Source: a bacterium (lineage in GTDB: Bacteria > Bacteroidota > Bacteroidia > Bacteroidales > Muribaculaceae). From it: a stretch of 13,685 bases of DNA. A model generated the notes under the pieces. That model had not been told where the DNA came from. It was given only the letters and a program-made list of their open reading frames with translations, and made no database searches. Shown piece after piece: positions 6,727 through 13,470 of this stretch. The stretch is taken from assembly GCA_004563195.1 (NCBI GenBank), contig SFTJ01000066.1, positions 1-13,685 of the forward strand, written 5' to 3'. The position numbers and the translations under genes are program-made. Positions within the stretch are counted from its first letter, which is position 1. The number at the start of each line of letters is the position of its first letter.

Positions 6727-8157
6727 ATGAGTCAAGAAGTATTAAAAGAGTTATACAAGAAGTACACCGGACATGATTGCTCCGACATCATAGAATTGCC
6801 CTCGTCGGGCTCAAACCGACATTATTTTCGCCTCACGGGCGAGCCATCGCTTATAGGTGCTGTGGGCAACAATCTACTTGAAAATGAGGCTTTCCTCTAT
6901 ATGGACGAGCATTTTTACTCCAAAGGGCTCAATGTGCCCAAAGTGGTGGCAGTAAGCGACGACCACATGTGCTATCTGCAGGAAGACCTCGGCGATGTGT
7001 CGCTGTTCTCATCGATAGTAAAGGGTCGCCTCACCCGAGTGTTCAGCGAAGACGAGAAAGACCTTATACGCCAAACCATCCGTCTGCTGCCTGAGATGCA
7101 GTTTAAGGGCGCCGAAGGCATGGATTTCTCAAAATGTCACCCGGCAAGCGAATTTACTTGCCGTTCCATACTTTGGGATCTCAATTACTTTAAGTATTGC
7201 TTCCTGAAAGCCACCGGACTGGAGTTTGACGAAGACAAACTCGAGGACGATTTTCAGGCTATGAGCAATCTGTTGCTGAAATCGTCGAGCAACACATTTA
7301 TGTATCGCGATTTTCAGTCGCGCAATGTGATGATAAAGGACGGCAAACCTTGGTTTATCGATTTTCAAGGCGGTCGAAAGGGCCCGTTCTACTACGATGT
7401 AGCATCGTTCTTGTGGCAAGCCAAAGCCAATTTCCCCGATAGTCTCCGCAAAGAGTTTGTAGCCGACTATATCGACGCCTTGCGCAAATATCAGCCTGTC
7501 GACGCCGATGAGTTTAACGCTCAATTGCGCCACTTCGTGCTGTTCCGCACTTTGCAGGTGCTCGGTGCTTATGGCTTTAGAGGCTACTTCGAGAAGAAAC
7601 CGCACTTTATGCAAAGTGTGCCTTTCGCCATCGACAATCTGCGTCAACTCCTCAACACACCTTACTTGGAATATCCCTATTTAACCAAAATTTTAAATGA
7701 ACTTGTAAACATGAAGCAATTTACCGACGAACTCGAGAAACACACACTCACAGTGAAAGTGATGAGTTTTGCCTACAAAAAAGGTATCCCCAACGATACC
7801 ACCGGCAATGGTGGCGGATTTACTTTCGACTGCCGTGCTATAAATAACCCCGGCAAATACGACCGCTACAAACCATACACCGGTCTCGATGCCAAGGTGA
7901 TAGAGTTTCTCGAAAAAGAGAGCGAAGTAGGCACTTTCCTCGACCACGCCTATGCCCTCGTCGACGCTTCGGTAAAGCGATATATGGAACGTGGATTCAC
8001 TAATCTTATGGTGTGCTTCGGTTGCACAGGCGGTCAACACCGCTCGGTGTACTGCGCTCAACACATGGCCGAACACATAAACCAAAAGTTTAATGTTAAG
8101 GTGGAACTCATTCACCGTGAACAAAATATAGAGCAAATATTTCACGTAAAGAAATGA
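6727..8157 (+). CDS. AmgK-like amino-sugar kinase fused to a RapZ C-terminal domain
   Basis: A 476-residue two-domain protein. Residues about 1-325 are an aminoglycoside-phosphotransferase-fold kinase with catalytic-loop motif YRDFQSRNVM (Asp195, Asn200) and metal motif IDFQGGRKGPFYYD (Asp212). The RDxxSRN and IDFQ...GP..YD pattern is that of AmgK, the anomeric MurNAc/GlcNAc kinase, more than of antibiotic kinases. Residues about 342-476 match the C-terminal domain of RapZ: GGGFTFDCRAINNPG, YTGLDAKVIEFL, and the loop FGCTGGQHRSVY. The RapZ N-terminal P-loop ATPase is absent; the kinase takes its place. In E. coli this C-domain binds glucosamine 6-phosphate and controls GlmS synthesis. The gene overlaps the MurU-like gene by ATGA, which supports a shared amino-sugar salvage role. 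A TTG at 6715 would add four residues, but ATG 6727 is the natural start. Substrate and sensor roles are inferred. Confidence 0.85.
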   Translation: MSQEVLKELYKKYTGHDCSDIIELPSSGSNRHYFRLTGEPSLIGAVGNNLLENEAFLYMDEHFYSKGLNVPKVVAVSDDHMCYLQEDLGDVSLFSSIVKGRLTRVFSEDEKDLIRQTIRLLPEMQFKGAEGMDFSKCHPASEFTCRSILWDLNYFKYCFLKATGLEFDEDKLEDDFQAMSNLLLKSSSNTFMYRDFQSRNVMIKDGKPWFIDFQGGRKGPFYYDVASFLWQAKANFPDSLRKEFVADYIDALRKYQPVDADEFNAQLRHFVLFRTLQVLGAYGFRGYFEKKPHFMQSVPFAIDNLRQLLNTPYLEYPYLTKILNELVNMKQFTDELEKHTLTVKVMSFAYKKGIPNDTTGNGGGFTFDCRAINNPGKYDRYKPYTGLDAKVIEFLEKESEVGTFLDHAYALVDASVKRYMERGFTNLMVCFGCTGGQHRSVYCAQHMAEHINQKFNVKVELIHREQNIEQIFHVKK

Positions 8158-8891
8158 AAGCAATAGTATTTGCAGCCGGACTTGGCACTCGATTGCGCCC
8201 ACTCACCGACCACACGCCAAAGGCACTCGTAGAACTCGCAGGCGTGACTATGCTTGAACGCGTAATTCGCAATATCATATCTTGCGGCATCACCGACATA
8301 GTGGTAAATGTGCATCATTTCGGCGACCAAATAATAGATTTTCTCAAGAAGAATCGGAATTTCGGCGTCAACATCACCATCAGCGACGAACGCGACCTCT
8401 TGCTCGACACCGGCGGCGGAATACTTAAAGCCCGCCACCTCCTTGAGGGCGACGAACCGTTTTTGGCACATAATGCCGATATTCTCACCGACTTGAATCT
8501 CGCCGATATGATTCATGCCCACATCAGCGGTGGAGCCGACATCACTCTGCTTGCCAAGCATCGCAGCACTCAGCGCTACTTGGTGTTCGACGCCAACAAT
8601 CGAATGGTGGGATGGACCAACATCGCCACCGGCGAAGTAAAACCCGCCGACTTGACCGTATCGCCACAGCACTCGCTTTTGGCATTTGGCGGTGTGCACA
8701 TCATCTCGCCTCGCATCTTCGACAGTCTTGCCGATTTTGCACGCGAACCCAAGTTCTCGATTATGCAATATTACATAGCAACTTGCCGAAATATCCACAT
8801 CGCAGGTTATAACCCCGACGACTATCATTGGTTCGACATCGGTAAAATCGAAACTCTCCACGAAGCCGAAAATTGGCTCAACAATCGTTGA
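8154..8891 (+). CDS. MurU-like sugar-1-phosphate nucleotidyltransferase
   Basis: A 245-residue enzyme of the nucleoside-diphospho-sugar pyrophosphorylase family. The signature GLGTRLRPLTDHTPKALV (about 9-26) carries the nucleotide-binding loop with Arg13 and Lys23. HNADIL (106-111) contains the metal-binding Asp109, and WFDIGKIETL (226-235) supplies the second metal Asp228. There is no C-terminal left-handed beta-helix, so it is not GlmU. The short form fits MurU or a related single-domain uridylyltransferase. Its ATG lies inside the stop of the preceding kinase gene (ATGA, 8154-8157), so translation is probably coupled. If the kinase makes MurNAc-1-phosphate, this enzyme would make UDP-MurNAc from UTP, bypassing MurA/MurB, the step blocked by fosfomycin. 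A mannose- or glucose-1-phosphate transferase remains possible. Confidence 0.82.
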   Translation: MKAIVFAAGLGTRLRPLTDHTPKALVELAGVTMLERVIRNIISCGITDIVVNVHHFGDQIIDFLKKNRNFGVNITISDERDLLLDTGGGILKARHLLEGDEPFLAHNADILTDLNLADMIHAHISGGADITLLAKHRSTQRYLVFDANNRMVGWTNIATGEVKPADLTVSPQHSLLAFGGVHIISPRIFDSLADFAREPKFSIMQYYIATCRNIHIAGYNPDDYHWFDIGKIETLHEAENWLNNR

Positions 8892-8932
8892 CACCCAACC
8901 ACAACAATGATTCGGCAATAGCCTCAACATAA

Positions 8933-8969
8933 GCGGCGCGCTGCAATTAGCAACGCGCCGCAATTTTTT
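8933..8969 (+). terminator. Strong intrinsic terminator of the kinase/nucleotidyltransferase operon
   Basis: GCGGCGCG (8933-8940) and CGCGCCGC (8954-8961) form a GC-rich stem, with an inner TGC/GCA pairing and then AATTTTTT. It lies between convergent genes and may also stop minus-strand transcripts of the GH9 gene, where a short A-rich/T-rich pattern exists on the other side. Confidence 0.85.
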
Positions 8970-9016
8970 AGTTTATTCGCTTATACTCAGCTATTAATAT
9001 GGCTTAAATTAAAGCA

Positions 9017-11551
9017 TTACTTCATATTCAAACCAACCATTTCTTCGAGCGAAACGAAGTTGTAGCCTTTCTTTTTCAGCGTCTTAATCAAATCCGGCAG
9101 ACGGTTGTAGAATTTATCGGTACGCTCGGGATCTGTACCCATGTGCACCATCAGAATGTGTCCGTTAAGGCCGTTGGGGTCGTTCTTTTCGCACTTCATA
9201 ATGTCGTCCCATAGTTTCTTGCTCGAGCAATATTTTGCGCCCATGCTCGGCGTGGTATAGTCGTTCGACGAACCGGTGCCGGGAGTGAAATTCACCACTT
9301 GCAAGCCCAATTCTTTAGCCCAACTTGCCACAGTGCTATTGTACCACTCAAAAGGAGGAATAAAATAGGGAGCATCGTTCTTGGCAATGCCATGCTGCGC
9401 CAACGATTCAAAACTGCGCTTTATATCGTCGACAAATTCCTGCTTGGTAACAAGCAACGAATCGGGATTTTCCCAAGCTGCATAAAGCAAATGTCCGTAG
9501 CTGTGGCTTCCCACATAGTGCCCCTCGTTCTTCATTCGCTTGAGCAAATCGGGGAACAGGTTGGCAAACTCACCTGTGATGAAAAATGCGCCCTTCACCT
9601 GATTTTTCTTCAGTGTATTGAGGATTTTTTCGCCGCCTTCAGCCACATTGTGTCCGGTAAACACCAAGCAAATATTCTTCTTCGACACATCGCCGCGAAC
9701 CACTCCGCCACGGCTATAGACATTGCGGTCGGCAGCTACGCCGCTTTGCGCCATACCTTCCATCTGATAGGTCGACAACGGGAATGTGAGCGATGCGGTG
9801 CCGTCCATAGTAGGCTCGTTGGTGGCGTAATCGTGCATATTGTCGTGATACACCATATAATCCATCTGAAAATCGTCGTAGTTGGTAGGGCCAAAGCCAT
9901 TGCGCACATCGTGGGTGAGATTCACGCCCCTGAGGTTGTCGAAAATATTCTTATACACAGGGCCGTCAACGAGACCTCCGGTGGTATTGCCCACATTTTC
10001 GTACACGAGGCTCGAGTGAGGCTGACGAGGATAATTGCCGCCTAAAGGCAATTCCACCACCATGCTCACGCCCCACGGATTGCAACCAAAGAGCCAATCG
10101 CGCAGCGAACCTTCCATCTCCTCGTAGGTGGTGTCGCCGGTGAGTTGACGATAGAGTATGCACTGAGTAATCAGCGCCGAAGTCAGGTTGTTGGAGCACC
10201 ACACGCTCGGCACTCCGTTCATAAACGGTGAGTCGAGTTCTTTTGCGCGTTCGTACACTCGCTGCAAACCCGACTTGATGTTGCGAATAAACTCACGCTT
10301 AATGCGTTCGCCGCCCATCATGGCAAGTTGATAGTGCCCCATATTCATAAAGGGATATATCTGATAGTGCTTCACACTGTCGGCACCCATCCAGGGCGTA
10401 ACCGGCTCGCGGCGGCCGTATTCAAGTGCTTGCTGCAGATATTTCTTGTCGCCGGTCTTGCGATACATCTCAATTGCGCCGAGTTCCATATCATCCACCC
10501 AGTTGTCCTCTTCGTAGATGTAGGGCGACACCACCGAAGCCGTTTGGCAGTTGCCGGGCTTGTCGAGGCCCACTTGATAAGCATCGGCAGCCTTGGCGCC
10601 AATTATTTCGGCAAGTTCGGGATAAAACGGTTTCAACACCTGCGAACCGAAAGCAAAATCGCTTGCAAATTTGCCGGCAGTGCTTGCCACGCCCATTGTA
10701 GCATTCATATACTTGCCACGCTGTTGGGGCTCACCGGTGCAGAAATACACAGGGCGACCGTTGTTGGGGCCATAGCCATAGTCGGCTGGGTCGTTTTGCG
10801 GCAGTCGCATACCCACGTGGTCGCGGTCGTCGGCAAGTTGGTTATACAGTTCGCCTTTCTCGGGATTCATGCGATTGAGCCAATCCATACCCCATCTTAT
10901 CTCGTCCACAATGTCGGGGATACCATTGGCACCGGCAAAGCCATCGGTTTTGTGATAGTCGCCAAATGCTTCGGGATTTTGGCTGTAGGCAAACATCAAC
11001 TGATAGATGGCATTGGCAGTGGTGGTGGTATACTGCAAGCAGTCGCTGGCATCATGCCATCCGCCGCGCACGTCTATGTATTGCCCGGTCTTGGTGGGGT
11101 GATACACTATGTAGCCGTCTTTCTGATGGCAATGCGCATTGAGGTAAGGATTGAATCCGCAACGGTTCTGGCGCAGATAGTTGAGCACAAAATCGGCAGT
11201 ACCGTTATACACCGCACCATTGATGGCAAAATCGGCAGAGCGCGAATTGCCCACGCGGATGTAATAGGTGCCGGGAGTAGTAAGTTTTGAGAAATTCAGG
11301 CGGCATGTAGTGAGCATTTTGCCGTAAGGCGCAGTGGCAGTCACTTCGCCTTGAGCCGAGCGATACACCACCTTGTGCGTGTAGGCATCGCACACCTCAA
11401 ATGCGCCCACCGAGCGCGTTTCGTTGCTCAGAAACACCGCCACCTTTGTGGCTTTGGGGATATACCCCAACTGATTGATGCGAATGTAGTCGGCAGCATA
11501 ACTCGCCGTCACCATCACTGAAGTTAAAATAGCTGTTAACAATCTCTTCAT
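9017..11551 (-). CDS. Secreted GH9 glycosidase fused to a NodB-like deacetylase domain
   Basis: An 844-residue protein with a signal peptide (MKRLLTAILTSVMVTASYA, cleavage near 19-20; no lipobox Cys). Residues about 21-110 form the Ig-like domain common before GH9 (YIRINQLGY). The GH9 (alpha/alpha)6 barrel spans about 115-600: GGWHDASD with the Asp167/Asp170 pair, the GCNPWG and PHSS segments, and ATNEPT with probable acid Glu579. Such enzymes invert beta-1,4-glucan linkages. Residues about 623-844 resemble the NodB/CE4 polysaccharide deacetylase fold. HSYGH (His683, His687) and a VHMG segment are present, but the TFDDG motif reads VFTGH, so the catalytic and metal Asp pair is missing, and the Arg-Pro-Pro-Tyr motif reads IPPFEWY. 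Deacetylation is therefore uncertain. It acts in the periplasm or outside the cell. Its start lies about 65 bases from the IS1380 relic. Confidence 0.88.
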   Translation of the reverse strand: MKRLLTAILTSVMVTASYAADYIRINQLGYIPKATKVAVFLSNETRSVGAFEVCDAYTHKVVYRSAQGEVTATAPYGKMLTTCRLNFSKLTTPGTYYIRVGNSRSADFAINGAVYNGTADFVLNYLRQNRCGFNPYLNAHCHQKDGYIVYHPTKTGQYIDVRGGWHDASDCLQYTTTTANAIYQLMFAYSQNPEAFGDYHKTDGFAGANGIPDIVDEIRWGMDWLNRMNPEKGELYNQLADDRDHVGMRLPQNDPADYGYGPNNGRPVYFCTGEPQQRGKYMNATMGVASTAGKFASDFAFGSQVLKPFYPELAEIIGAKAADAYQVGLDKPGNCQTASVVSPYIYEEDNWVDDMELGAIEMYRKTGDKKYLQQALEYGRREPVTPWMGADSVKHYQIYPFMNMGHYQLAMMGGERIKREFIRNIKSGLQRVYERAKELDSPFMNGVPSVWCSNNLTSALITQCILYRQLTGDTTYEEMEGSLRDWLFGCNPWGVSMVVELPLGGNYPRQPHSSLVYENVGNTTGGLVDGPVYKNIFDNLRGVNLTHDVRNGFGPTNYDDFQMDYMVYHDNMHDYATNEPTMDGTASLTFPLSTYQMEGMAQSGVAADRNVYSRGGVVRGDVSKKNICLVFTGHNVAEGGEKILNTLKKNQVKGAFFITGEFANLFPDLLKRMKNEGHYVGSHSYGHLLYAAWENPDSLLVTKQEFVDDIKRSFESLAQHGIAKNDAPYFIPPFEWYNSTVASWAKELGLQVVNFTPGTGSSNDYTTPSMGAKYCSSKKLWDDIMKCEKNDPNGLNGHILMVHMGTDPERTDKFYNRLPDLIKTLKKKGYNFVSLEEMVGLNMK

Positions 11552-11616
11552 GACATTTCTTTTTTTTTAATGGTTTTAACTAACAATATTTTGGTTTGTT
11601 TTTTTGATTTTCCCTA

Positions 11617-11799
11617 AATTCCGCAATACTTTGGTTTTAACTTTGCTTATAAGTACCTGAGCAACAAAAAGTTGCCCAGAATTTTACCTTGTCAGATTTT
11701 TCACCAATCTTAGTGTTGCAAATCAAAATATGTATCAAACCCGACAGACTTAGTAAAGGTAGCAATAAAATCTGAGAATCTCACTCCTTTTGGAGGAAT
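11617..11799. repeat. Direct repeat copy 1: IS1380-type left end
   Basis: This stretch is closely similar to 13390-13554 in the same orientation, starting with AATTCCGCAA and running through a hairpin and the segment CCTTGTCAGATTTTTCACC to CCTTTTGGAGGA. Copy 1 carries an extra 16-18 bases after the first 16 and single-base differences. The near identity ends abruptly near 11800, beyond which only protein-level similarity remains. Confidence 0.8.
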
Positions 11800-11909
11800 A
11801 TTTAACGTGAAGGAGCATTTTTCCCGTTTTGTGGGACCGGTAATCGACAAAGTTCTGGGACTTCGGTGCACATCGTTCGGCTATTAGTACAGCGAGATTG
11901 TTGGTTCTT
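11729..11909 (+). pseudogene. Truncated IS1380-type transposase, N-terminal fragment
   Basis: The frame from 11729 reads YVSNPTDLVKVAIKSENLT, then PFGGIFNVKEHFSRFVGP and VIDKVLGLRCTSFGY, a TAG at 11885-11887, then YSEIV. It parallels the open frame at 13485-13685 and matches the N-terminus of IS1380-type transposases as I know them. The TAG stands where the other copy has CAA (Gln). One extra base just upstream puts a stop before the fragment. Similarity ends at about 11909, exactly where the inverted-repeat element begins, and nothing resembling the rest of the transposase follows. It is a dead remnant. Confidence 0.75.
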
Positions 11910-12188
11910 TTTTATTGCTGTCCGATAAAAGTTGACAGACGCAAGAAGATACGGCTCGGCTATCGTTTTCATGGTGGTCGAGTCTGTTTTTTCGATTTGC
12001 AAGCCCCCTCAGTCGAAAAGCGAGGGCTCGGGCGGGTAGAACGGCTGTCCGCTAAAATGATTACTTTTGCCCATGGTCGTTTGTTTCGTGGTAAAAGCAA
12101 AGTAACCAAAAAGGCTGACTCCTGTAATAGGTGCCAGCCCTGATTTTGTATGCCAGGCTCAAAAAAGTTTTATCGGACAGCAATAAAA
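11910..12188. mobile_element. 279-bp MITE-like element with perfect 21-bp terminal inverted repeats
   Basis: The 21 bases at 11910-11930 (core ATTGCTGTCCGATAAAA) are the exact reverse complement of 12168-12188. Nothing between them encodes a transposase. A third copy of the core, GCTGTCCGCTAAAA at 12044-12057, one mismatch away and in the left-end orientation, suggests a smaller element of about 145 bp nested in or ancestral to the whole. No clear target duplication is visible in the AT-rich flanks. This shape fits a non-autonomous element mobilised by a transposase encoded elsewhere; I cannot name the parent IS family. Confidence 0.7.
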
Positions 12189-12219
12189 TAAAATACCGTC
12201 TATAAAGCGAAGACGGTAT
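12189..12219 (-). terminator. Intrinsic terminator of the Zn-ribbon/coiled-coil gene
   Basis: ATACCGTCT (12193-12201) pairs with AGACGGTAT (12211-12219) around a nine-base loop. On the minus strand the stem is followed by TTTTATTTTATT. It stands about 40 bases after the stop of the minus-strand gene. The T tract runs into the end of the inverted-repeat element, so that insertion may have supplied part of it. Confidence 0.75.
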
Positions 12220-12260
12220 GCTGAATTGCTGTTGCTGTATGTACCATGAACACAGAGTAA

Positions 12261-13367
12261 TCAAATTCCTTTCATGCTGTTGATACGTTCAGTCCATTGG
12301 TCGAGTTGCCGCTTTATCAATGTGGTGTTGTCATCATTTGCCTGAATCTCATCCAACATATAATAAGCGATTTCTAGAGCCGTCTCACAGGTGTCATAAT
12401 CACCATCATTAAATGTTTTTTGAATTATTTCCAATCTCTCAATCAGCGAAAGGATTGCCGATTTATACTCCTTCTCATTGAAGTATTGCAGTGCTTTTTT
12501 GTTGTCTGTTGTAATCCTTTCTTCGGCTTTTGGCTTAATGGTGGCAGACAGCTTGCCAGCCTGAAGCTTATTTAATTTGCGTTGCTGTTCATCAAATAGG
12601 GTGTTGTATTTCGCTGTTACCTCTTTCTTTCCAGCCCTTTGTATGTTTGCCTTCTTTCCAGCCCTTTGTATGTTTGCCAAGAGTTCCCGGCACCTGAAGA
12701 GCCTCTCTGAAACGTCGTCTGTATTACAATTGGCAAGTGATGATTCATTCTCATTCAACAATGCATCTATTTCCCGAATGGTTCGGACATTGGAAATGAT
12801 GATTCCCAGTGTATAATCATCTTTTTCCAAAGTAGGGTTGGATATATAATTTGCCTGTTCTTCTTCTGTCTTACCAAGAAGATCTTTAACTGAAGCCATT
12901 AGTTTGTACATCTTATCAACTCTTCCTCGCAATGTTGTAAACTTGCCAGTGCCACGAAGTGGGTGTGAACTAATTTCTTCAATGTCAAGGTTGCATATAT
13001 CCAATAAGTCTTCTGCTTCATCAACTTGGCCGAAGAAGAGTAAAGCCTTGATACGCTCCAATCGCTTAGACAACAAAGCACTCAAAGCCTTGACCTCCTC
13101 AATTTCCTTTTGATATGCAGTTATGTTATGAATCAGTTGACGGTCTCGCTGATTAAATCGTTCCCCGACTTCCGCAGAAGGATTACTCGTCACATGATAA
13201 CCTCCACACATTTCACAGTAATAACTTCTAACTGGGGCTTTCCCGTTTTCTTCCAAGATACCTTCGCTATTGTAACGGATGAAATTGTCCGCTTTCGCCT
13301 GTGTTTCAAAAAGCATTTTTTGCTTTCGGCATCCATAGCAGAATATTCTGTTACGTGTAGGTTTCAT
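12261..13367 (-). CDS. Zn-ribbon and coiled-coil protein of unknown function
   Basis: A 368-residue protein. Residues 1-60 form a probable zinc ribbon: FCYGC (Cys10, Cys13), a spacer, then YYCEMCGGYHVTS (Cys51, Cys54, His58). Such N-terminal domains occur in assorted Bacteroides-group hypothetical proteins. The rest is charged and helical, with likely coiled coils around 75-115, 190-280 and 290-365. It has no signal peptide, membrane segment or recognisable catalytic motif. A perfect 27-bp tandem duplication (12625-12678) repeats NIQRAGKKA/E at residues about 232-249. Base composition is visibly more AT-rich than in the genes before 11.5 kb, and the gene sits between two IS1380-type left ends, both signs of recent transfer. 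It is transcribed away from the intact IS end, which starts 23 bases upstream of the ATG. I do not recognise a function. Confidence 0.7.
   Translation of the reverse strand: MKPTRNRIFCYGCRKQKMLFETQAKADNFIRYNSEGILEENGKAPVRSYYCEMCGGYHVTSNPSAEVGERFNQRDRQLIHNITAYQKEIEEVKALSALLSKRLERIKALLFFGQVDEAEDLLDICNLDIEEISSHPLRGTGKFTTLRGRVDKMYKLMASVKDLLGKTEEEQANYISNPTLEKDDYTLGIIISNVRTIREIDALLNENESSLANCNTDDVSERLFRCRELLANIQRAGKKANIQRAGKKEVTAKYNTLFDEQQRKLNKLQAGKLSATIKPKAEERITTDNKKALQYFNEKEYKSAILSLIERLEIIQKTFNDGDYDTCETALEIAYYMLDEIQANDDNTTLIKRQLDQWTERINSMKGI
12625..12678. repeat. Perfect 27-bp tandem duplication inside the Zn-ribbon gene
   Basis: The unit at 12625-12651 is repeated exactly at 12652-12678. Being a multiple of three, it keeps the frame and duplicates nine residues (core NIQRAGKK). 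Absence of any base difference suggests a very recent event or an actively variable tract. Confidence 0.9.
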
Positions 13368-13412
13368 GCGATTTTGTTTGTTAATCTTTAATTCCGCAAC
13401 ACTATTAAGTTT

Positions 13413-13436
13413 CTGAGCAACAAAAAAGTTGCTCAG
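13413..13436. repeat. Hairpin near the IS left end
   Basis: CTGAGCAAC and GTTGCTCAG pair perfectly around a six-A loop. The older copy at 11657-11679 keeps the hairpin with a five-A loop and one changed base, which is an A-C mismatch in plus-strand RNA but a G-U pair in minus-strand RNA. There is no T run after it. It may shield the transposase gene from outside transcription or mark the element end. Confidence 0.6.
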
Positions 13437-13439
13437 GAT

Positions 13440-13470
13440 TTTGCCTTGTCAGATTTTTCACCTATCTTAG
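13440..13470 (+). promoter_or_regulatory. Possible IS transposase promoter
   Basis: TTTG (13440-13443) and TATCTTAG (13463-13470; one mismatch to TAnnTTTG) are 19 bases apart. If real, transcription would start after about 13475, which argues against the GTG at 13470 as the start codon. The same bases are kept in the copy near 11.7 kb apart from ATTTTACC for ATTTTGCC. Confidence 0.35.

Larger units (their letters stand above)
11552..12260. other. Insertion-rich intergenic region between the GH9 gene and the Zn-ribbon gene
   Basis: About 700 bases with no intact gene. In order it holds an AT-rich GH9 leader with no confident promoter, an IS1380-type left end with a broken transposase start, a 279-bp element with terminal inverted repeats, and a terminator for the gene at 12261-13367. 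Confidence 0.7.

Noticed and set aside
6727..8157. Aminoglycoside resistance phosphotransferase
   Set aside because: The fold is shared, but the IDFQ...GP..YD motif, the RapZ domain and the MurU-like partner point to cell-wall amino-sugar metabolism rather than antibiotic modification.
9299..11290. Long plus-strand open frames (about 250 and 320 codons) opposite the GH9 gene
   Set aside because: They are antisense shadows of a well-supported gene; the translations have no recognisable motifs and are rich in His, Ile and Ala as expected from reversed codons.
11898..12264. Small open frames on both strands (81 and 67 codons) over the inverted-repeat element
   Set aside because: They cross the element boundary into the transposase remnant or the terminator and show no protein character, so I treat the element as non-coding.
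11552..13410. Composite transposon carrying the Zn-ribbon gene
   Set aside because: The two IS-like segments show only left ends in the same orientation, copy 1 is truncated, and no right ends or target duplications are visible, so a composite unit cannot be claimed.
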